Shown: piece by piece, positions 46,259 to 50,503 of the stretch
Numbering within the stretch: position 1 is the stretch's first letter
Layout: each line of letters starts with the position of its first letter
Source of the DNA: Staphylococcus ureilyticus
Lineage (GTDB): Bacteria; Bacillota; Bacilli; Staphylococcales; Staphylococcaceae
Length of the DNA: 50,503 nucleotides
Direction: 5' to 3'
Assembly: GCF_002902235.1 (NCBI RefSeq)
Contig: NZ_PPRL01000015.1
Coordinates: 1 to 50,503 of the forward strand
Notes under the pieces: generated by a model
Seen by the model: only the letters and a program-made list of their open reading frames with translations
What the model was told of the DNA's origin: nothing
Databases searched by the model: none
Position numbers and translations under genes: made by a program

Positions 46259-46293
46259 TAACCTCGACTAATAGTTTAGTCGGGGGTTTTTTA
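46259..46293 (+). terminator. Terminator after hmp
   Basis: AACCTCGACTAA and TTTAGTCGGGGGTT pair (with a G-U pair) around TAG, followed by TTTTTT. Confidence 0.85.
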
Positions 46294-46470
46294 TTTTATG
46301 TTGCGCAAATATTTTTCAAATATATTAAAAATACAAAGACATGCTGCCAACTAAGTAAAATTCCCCAATTCATAAAACCATATGAGCATAAATTGTATGT
46401 ATAAAAACAGTCATTAAGTTGCCGCCTTATAACGCTTTGTAAAAATAATGAAAACTTTAGGTTTATATTA

Positions 46471-46499
46471 TTGACCTATTTAATTCAAGAGAGTAGTAT
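46471..46499 (+). promoter_or_regulatory. Promoter of the YhgE-PadR operon
   Basis: TTGACC (46471-46476) and TAGTAT (46494-46499) are exactly 17 nt apart. Transcription should start near 46506, within the first AAAGTACTTT palindrome. Confidence 0.65.
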
Positions 46500-46503
46500 A
46501 AAC

Positions 46504-46527
46504 AAAGTACTTTGTTAAAAGTACTTT
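46504..46527. promoter_or_regulatory. Twin AAAGTACTTT operators
   Basis: Two identical perfect 10-bp palindromes AAAGTACTTT (46504-46513 and 46518-46527), with centres 14 bp apart, cover the predicted start of transcription. They are a natural site for the operon's own PadR regulator; assignment is inferred. Confidence 0.6.
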
Positions 46528-46565
46528 TATAAAACTATATATGCGTGTTAGAAAGGATAATTAAG

Positions 46566-47747
46566 ATGAAATTCAGTGATTTTTTAAAATCAAAAGGGAC
46601 AATTGGCGCAATATTTATGGGGATTTTTTATGGATTAGTGATGTTGGCCATCTTTTTACCTGGTTACAAAGCGATGCCAGGTAATATTGATAAATTACCT
46701 ATTGTAATCGTTAACGATGACAACGGAGATTATGGTAACCAAATATCAAAACAATTGAACAACAGTTTACCGTTCGACCATATAAAAAAAGATATTTCTA
46801 ATTCGAAAGCAAATAATCAGTTGGAGCATAATGAATTGAATCTTGTAATTCATATACCTCGAGATTTTTCAAGTAATTTAAAATCTGAAAAGGGTACAGC
46901 AGGGCTAGATTTTAAAGTAAATGATGCTTCTCCAACAATGATTAGCCAATCTATGGATTCAATTGGAAGTGAAATTAATAGTCAGCTTAGCAAGCAATTT
47001 TCTAATCAAACAACTGAAGGTGTATTAAAACAAGCAAAAATACCTGATGAACAAATGGACGGTTTAATTAAGCAAATCAACGCTTCTTATTCTGGTGACA
47101 TTAATCATATAAATAAAATGCCATCAAGCATGAATTTTAAAATGTTACCTATGTTTTTAACTTTAGCTGGATATGTAGGCGCAATGATTGGAGCGATGCA
47201 ATTAGTTAGTGCATTTAAAGAAAACAGACACAGAGCTAGTAAAACTAAGTTGTTTATCTATGTGCAACTAACAGCTCTAATCATTGGATTAGCTTCTTCT
47301 GTAATTTCTTTAGGTATTGCTTATTTAGTCAATGATTTAGAAGCTGATAAATTCTTAAGTATTTTTGGTCAATTAGTATTGAATTATTGGGTTTCCTTTA
47401 ATTTTACAGCAATCGTCGTATTCTTAATAGGACAGGCAGGTATGATTTTAAATATTCCTATTTTACTCATACAAACAATTGCTAATGGGGCAACAATGAG
47501 TCGTGATATGATGCCTACAGTTTATAACTGGATGAGTCATATTTCCCCAATGTATTATTCAGTTCAGGGTCACTTTGCAAACATTTTTGGAAGCATACCA
47601 CAAACACCTTATATTTTATCTATGGCAGCTGTAGGTGTCGTTGCTATGTTCGTTAATATAGTTATCGTTACTGTTCTTTATAAAAAAGAATCCGATATCG
47701 TTTTTGAGAATTATAAAAATACTAACGAAACGCTTGCAAACTATTAA
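46566..47747 (+). CDS. YhgE/Pip-like ABC-2-type membrane protein
   Basis: This 393-residue protein has one N-terminal hydrophobic segment (about residues 12-36), an extracytoplasmic domain of about 150 residues starting at PIVIVNDDNGDYGNQI, and five or six C-terminal segments from about residue 190. This is the layout of the YhgE/Pip and ABC-2 permease families, often drug exporters. No ATPase gene is adjacent. ATG 46566 follows AAAGGA at 9 nt; a GTG at 46545 is possible but leaves a less typical N-terminus. It is followed by a PadR gene, which presumably represses it. Confidence 0.8.
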   Translation: MKFSDFLKSKGTIGAIFMGIFYGLVMLAIFLPGYKAMPGNIDKLPIVIVNDDNGDYGNQISKQLNNSLPFDHIKKDISNSKANNQLEHNELNLVIHIPRDFSSNLKSEKGTAGLDFKVNDASPTMISQSMDSIGSEINSQLSKQFSNQTTEGVLKQAKIPDEQMDGLIKQINASYSGDINHINKMPSSMNFKMLPMFLTLAGYVGAMIGAMQLVSAFKENRHRASKTKLFIYVQLTALIIGLASSVISLGIAYLVNDLEADKFLSIFGQLVLNYWVSFNFTAIVVFLIGQAGMILNIPILLIQTIANGATMSRDMMPTVYNWMSHISPMYYSVQGHFANIFGSIPQTPYILSMAAVGVVAMFVNIVIVTVLYKKESDIVFENYKNTNETLANY

Positions 47748-47802
47748 CACCTTCTTTAGTTCTGTTAAAATAAAGGTATTAAGAAAAAAGGAGCCTTTAA
47801 TA

Positions 47803-48342
47803 ATGTCTATCCAAATATTTATATTAGGGAAATTAATGGAAAAAAACAGTTACCCTTATTTATTAAAAAAACAGCTATCAGAACCTATACCTTTTGATAA
47901 AATGAGCGGACTAACAGAAAGTAAGCTTTATTATAATTTTGAAGCATTATCCAAAAAAGGCCTTGTAGAAATAGTGGAGACAATTAAAGAAGAAAATCGT
48001 CCAGATAAACAAGTATTTCAAATTACTGAAAAAGGTAAACAAACTTTGCCTAAATTGATATATAAGTTATTCGAGAACGCTAAAGAAATTAGTGAAATGT
48101 ATGTTGGTATTGCTTATCTCAAATTCGTAGATAAGCAAAAAGTAATTAATATCTTAGAAAGCAAAGTTCAAGATTACAAACAAATGTTGATACAATCAAA
48201 AGAGATAAAGTATAAGATTCAGGTAACTACTGAAAATGAAGGGCTATTAAATTTTATGTCGGATCATTTTAACACTAAAACAAATAATACAATTCATTTT
48301 TTAGAAAAACTGATAACACTTATTGAAAATGATAATGTATGA
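47803..48342 (+). CDS. PadR-family transcription regulator
   Basis: This 179-residue regulator has an N-terminal winged helix (about residues 1-75; ILGKLMEKNSYPYLLKKQL..., LYYNFEALSKKGLVEIVE, RPDKQVFQITEKGKQTL) and a C-terminal helical dimerisation part. It was assigned to PadR by the start and the wing. ATG 47803 follows AAGGAG; an in-frame ATG at 47704 would overlap the end of the transporter. The gap to the transporter gene is 55 nt. It probably autorepresses through the twin operators. Confidence 0.85.
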   Translation: MSIQIFILGKLMEKNSYPYLLKKQLSEPIPFDKMSGLTESKLYYNFEALSKKGLVEIVETIKEENRPDKQVFQITEKGKQTLPKLIYKLFENAKEISEMYVGIAYLKFVDKQKVINILESKVQDYKQMLIQSKEIKYKIQVTTENEGLLNFMSDHFNTKTNNTIHFLEKLITLIENDNV

Positions 48343-48353
48343 TATTAAAGATG

Positions 48354-48390
48354 GAACAAGTAACGTAAGAGGCGTTACTTGTTCTTTTTT
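48354..48390 (+). terminator. Terminator after padR
   Basis: GAACAAGTAACG and CGTTACTTGTTC are perfect 12-bp arms around TAAGAGG, followed by TTTTTT. Confidence 0.92.
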
Positions 48391-48474
48391 ACGTTGTTTT
48401 GAAAAGATTGTACTTTATAGATATGTATCTACAATGAGAAAAAATGTTTAATATGTTTCGGACAATACTTTTAA

Positions 48475-48502
48475 TTATTATAAAGAAGTAGTACAATATA
48501 AT
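48475..48502 (+). promoter_or_regulatory. Promoter of the tRNA-like gene
   Basis: A perfect TATAAT lies at 48497-48502, with TTATTA (a weak -35) 16 nt upstream. Transcription should begin about 10 nt before the tRNA 5' end. This supports active expression of the tRNA-like RNA. Confidence 0.55.
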
Positions 48503-48519
48503 TAAAGGAATAAAATTTT

Positions 48520-48611
48520 GGAGGGATACCCAAGTCTGGCTTAAGGGAAATTAATAGTTAATATTAATTAGAAGCATCTTGCTTGCGTTGGTTCGAATCC
48601 TTCTCCCTCCG
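48520..48611 (+). tRNA. Atypical tRNA-Ser-like gene, probably non-proteinogenic
   Basis: This 92-nt gene has the frame of a serine tRNA: acceptor GGAGGGA/TCCCTCC with discriminator G, U8-A9, D-stem CCC/GGG with the GG of the D-loop, long variable arm AAGCA-TCT-TGCTT and T-loop TTCGAAT. Abnormal parts: the anticodon arm is 21 rather than 17 nt, made of A/U pairs only (7-8 bp), with loop AGUUAAU. The central triplet UUA would read the stop codon UAA, and G stands at position 33 instead of U. The T-stem GUUGG/CCUUC has two U-U mismatches, at 50:64 and 51:63. No CCA is encoded. A -10 box and a terminator flank it. SerRS ignores the anticodon and needs the variable arm, so charging is plausible while ribosomal use is not. 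A decaying pseudogene is the alternative. Confidence 0.8.
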
Positions 48612-48623
48612 TTAAATCATTTA

Positions 48624-48651
48624 CCAAGCCTTTCAAGTGCTTGGCTTTTTT
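48624..48651 (+). terminator. Terminator of the tRNA-like gene
   Basis: CCAAGC (48624-48629) and GCTTGG (48639-48644) pair, followed by CTTTTTTT. The RNA therefore appears to be an independent transcript. Confidence 0.8.
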
Positions 48652-48704
48652 TATGATATATATTGTTCAATGCATTATAAATTCAAATAGAAAGTAGGTT
48701 TACA

Positions 48705-49943
48705 ATGTATTTCACTCACTTAAACATTGATGAATTTGAAAACTTTATTCATAACCATGCGGCACATTATACCCAAAGTGCTAACCATTTTCGTTACAGA
48801 AACCAACATAAAAATGATGTGCATATTGTAGGTGTTAAAGATAATGAAGATAACGTCATAGCAGCATGTCTTTTAACAGAAGCACGTTCCTTCAAATTTT
48901 TTAAATATTTTTATACACATCGTGGTCCTGTTTTAGACTTTTCTGATTATCAGTTAGTAAGATTTTTCTATAAAAGTTTAACGAAGTATTTGAAAAAGCA
49001 TCGGTGCTTATATGTTTTAACCGATCCATACATATTAGAAAATATAAGAAATGCGCAAGGCGAAATATTAGAAAGCTATAACAATAAACCACTTATCAAG
49101 ACTATGGAAGATATAGGTTATAAACATCAAGGATATACGGTAGGATATTCTCAAATAAGTCAAATTCGTTGGTTATCAGTTTTGGATTTAAAAGATAAAA
49201 CAGAAGATGACTTACTTAAAGAAATGGATTACCAAACGCGCAGAAATATTAATAAAACATACGAAATGGACGTGCGCGTACGTACACTGCCTATTGAGGA
49301 GACAAGTAGATTTTTTAAATTATTTAAAATGGCTGAAGAAAAACATGGATTTAAGTTTAGAGATCAGCAATATTTTGAAGAAATGCAAAATATTTATCAT
49401 GATAATAGCATGTTAAAATTAGCATATATCGATTTGTCAGAATTATTAGTAAAGCAAAATAAGCAATTAGAAAAATTGAACAAGGACCTAGAAAATACGA
49501 AAGAAAGCTTAGAAAACAATCCTAACTCGAAAAAAAGTAAAAATAAATATGATCAAGGATTACAACAAATAAAAGCACAAAAAAGGAAAATAACTGAAAC
49601 AGAAGCATTAATCAAAACTGATGGTACTATATTGGATTTAGCAGCAGCGCTTTATATTTACAACGACTATGAAGTTTATTATCTTTCAAGCGGCTCTAAC
49701 CCTAAATACAATACATATATGGGTGCCTATAGATTACAATGGGAAATGATCAAGTTTGCGAAGGCGCGCAATATCCAGCGTTATAACTTTTATGGCATAA
49801 CTGGAGATTTCAGTGAAAATGCTGAAGATGCTGGTGTACAAAAGTTCAAAGCAGGTTTTAATGCATATGTAGAAGAGTACATTGGAGATTTTATTAAACC
49901 AATCAGACCTTTGCTTTATAAAATATATGACTTAATCAAATAG
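48705..49943 (+). CDS. FemAB-family aminoacyl-tRNA-dependent peptidoglycan peptidyltransferase
   Basis: This 412-residue protein is like FemA, FmhA, Lif and Epr (413-420 residues). FemAB proteins take glycine or serine from aminoacyl-tRNA and add it to the interpeptide bridge of lipid II. The two GNAT-like domains are seen (about residues 1-160 and 160-400; YQTRRNINKTYEMDVRVR at 176-193, AALYIYNDYEVYYLSSGSN and YNFYGITGDFSENAEDAGVQ). The helical coiled-coil arm at about 245-303, rich in Lys and Glu, is also present. AAAGTAGG precedes the ATG. It lies 93 nt after the tRNA-Ser-like gene. A Lif/Epr-type serine transfer is inferred from this neighbourhood; FmhA-type function is the alternative. 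Confidence 0.88.
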   Translation: MYFTHLNIDEFENFIHNHAAHYTQSANHFRYRNQHKNDVHIVGVKDNEDNVIAACLLTEARSFKFFKYFYTHRGPVLDFSDYQLVRFFYKSLTKYLKKHRCLYVLTDPYILENIRNAQGEILESYNNKPLIKTMEDIGYKHQGYTVGYSQISQIRWLSVLDLKDKTEDDLLKEMDYQTRRNINKTYEMDVRVRTLPIEETSRFFKLFKMAEEKHGFKFRDQQYFEEMQNIYHDNSMLKLAYIDLSELLVKQNKQLEKLNKDLENTKESLENNPNSKKSKNKYDQGLQQIKAQKRKITETEALIKTDGTILDLAAALYIYNDYEVYYLSSGSNPKYNTYMGAYRLQWEMIKFAKARNIQRYNFYGITGDFSENAEDAGVQKFKAGFNAYVEEYIGDFIKPIRPLLYKIYDLIK

Positions 49944-50039
49944 AGTATGTTTTGTTTGCCCGCGTTTAGTTTTATTTATATTTACAAAAAGAAATGAATG
50001 AGACGCTGGGACATAAAGTTCTTGGACAAGTGAAAAAAG

Positions 50040-50075
50040 GGCAATTTCTATTGAAACAATATAGAAATTGCCTTT
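50040..50075 (+). terminator. Terminator after the FemAB-family gene
   Basis: GGCAATTTCTAT and ATAGAAATTGCC pair with a short loop and are followed by TTTTTC. Confidence 0.88.
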
Positions 50076-50189
50076 TTCTATATTATTTTAATTATGGTTA
50101 TCTCATTGATTCACTACTTGGGTTGATATAGGGCTTATTTTTAAAAATAATTTAATGTAAAATTACATATAAATATATTGTGTTTTTGG

Positions 50190-50334
50190 TGAGACGCTGA
50201 AGGTATCAGAACAGGCTGAAGACTACAGATTAAATCTGTGCCCTAAGCAAACGAACCAACAATATGCCACAAGTATTGAATAACAAAGAAGCACGCAGAT
50301 GTATAAATTAAATCATCTGTGTGCTATTTTTCTA
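50190..50334 (+). ncRNA. Candidate small structured RNA
   Basis: This stretch ends in a strong terminator (AGCACGCAGATG / CATCTGTGTGCT, then ATTTTTCT) and includes hairpins CTGA/TCAG and ACAGA/TCTGT, but contains no reading frame with a ribosome binding site. I cannot place it in a known family; it could equally be the 5' leader with attenuator of the next gene. Confidence 0.35.
50291..50334 (+). terminator. Terminator or attenuator at the right end
   Basis: AGCACGCAGATG and CATCTGTGTGCT form a 12-bp stem (one G-U pair) followed by ATTTTTCT. Confidence 0.85.
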
Positions 50335-50386
50335 GGATTTATGTTTCGGACTGTTTTAAAATACAATCAAGAATAAAAAAAGCAAA

Positions 50387-50401
50387 AAATTTCAGAAAAA
50401 T
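50387..50401. promoter_or_regulatory. CodY-like box near the right edge
   Basis: AAATTTCAGAAAAAT matches AATTTTCWGAAAATT at 13 of 15 positions, in A/T-rich DNA where chance matches are common. Confidence 0.3.
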
Positions 50402-50433
50402 TTGAAAAAGTTATAGCAAAGGCGATAATCCAA

Positions 50434-50451
50434 TATAACAAGGTTGTTATA
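50434..50451. promoter_or_regulatory. Perfect palindrome near the right edge
   Basis: TATAACAAGGTTGTTATA has 8-bp arms around GG. It is probably an operator of the gene beyond the window; the regulator is unknown. Confidence 0.4.
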
Positions 50452-50503
50452 AAAATAAAATAAATTAAAAATCAGAAGTGCTAAAAACACTATGGCTATG
50501 CAC

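Larger units (their letters stand above)
46161..46565. other. Gap with hmp terminator and the padR-operon promoter
   Basis: This 405-nt region contains the hmp terminator, a TTGACC/TAGTAT promoter and two operator-like palindromes at its right end. The middle part, about 46300-46440, shows nothing recognisable. Confidence 0.6.
49944..50503. other. Non-coding tail of the window
   Basis: This 560-nt region has no protein gene. It contains two strong terminators (50040-50075 and 50291-50334), a 10-base direct repeat TGAGACGCTG (49999-50008 and 50190-50199), a structured stretch that may be a small RNA (50190-50334), a CodY-like box at 50387-50401 and a perfect palindrome at 50434-50451. The next gene lies beyond the window. 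Confidence 0.5.

Noticed and set aside
1..50503. Insertion sequences, prophage genes, CRISPR arrays, toxin-antitoxin pairs
   Set aside because: No transposase, integrase, regular spacer-repeat series or typical toxin-antitoxin gene pair was seen on either strand.

Overview
The window is AT-rich, low-GC Gram-positive DNA. It almost certainly comes from a Staphylococcus chromosome. Evidence for this is the fused fadXEDBA locus, the metICFE operon behind a Met T-box with a divergent parB, a 381-residue flavohemoprotein, a FemAB-family gene, an LPDTG surface protein and cre, Fur and CodY-like operators. A coagulase-negative species, perhaps of the S. saprophyticus group, is my inference. I see no phage, insertion sequence, CRISPR array or rRNA.

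Layout. 1-7 kb: a CstA-type carbon-starvation transporter with a cre site at its start, a membrane-tethered Xre regulator, glpT, a universal stress protein and a BCCT osmolyte transporter. 7-10 kb (minus strand): a Fur-controlled feoA-feoB operon ending in an easily missed 49-residue Cys-rich FeoB partner, then a 99-residue unknown. 10-20.6 kb: a WYL regulator divergent from an azoreductase-like flavoprotein, an APC permease, a small LPXTG protein, an EamA transporter divergent from an AraC regulator, a HAD phosphatase, an MFS pump and a PhzF protein. 21-24 kb: a LytTR-DUF3021 pair, then an SDR oxidoreductase, a small unknown and a MerR regulator. 24-32 kb: a complete fatty-acid degradation operon, fadX-fadE-fadD-fadB-fadA, with two cre sites. 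32-33.6 kb (minus): a second LytTR-DUF3021 pair with a DUF4188 gene. 33.8-35.7 kb (minus): a CysJ-like flavoprotein without a CysI partner. 36-43.8 kb (minus): metI-metC-metF-metE plus a cyclase-family hydrolase, all behind a long Met T-box leader with a CodY-like box. 43.8-50.5 kb (plus): parB, hmp, a YhgE-type membrane protein with a PadR regulator, a very unusual tRNA-Ser-like gene, a FemAB-family aminoacyl-tRNA-dependent peptidoglycan peptidyltransferase, and a structured non-coding tail.

Most striking point. The 92-nt tRNA-Ser-like gene at 48520-48611 keeps the acceptor stem, discriminator G, D-arm and long variable arm, which are the parts seryl-tRNA synthetase uses. Its anticodon arm is an extended, all-A/U hairpin with UUA in the centre of the loop and no U33. 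Its T-stem has U-U mismatches at 50:64 and 51:63, two of the three pairs that set EF-Tu affinity. It has its own -10 box and terminator, and the FemAB-family gene starts 93 nt downstream. I infer a dedicated non-proteinogenic seryl-tRNA that supplies serine for the cell-wall interpeptide bridge, paired with its own transferase.

Together the genes cover carbon-source use under catabolite control (cstA, fad), iron uptake (feo), methionine synthesis, NO detoxification (hmp), chromosome partition (parB) and envelope modification (LPXTG protein, tRNA plus FemAB).
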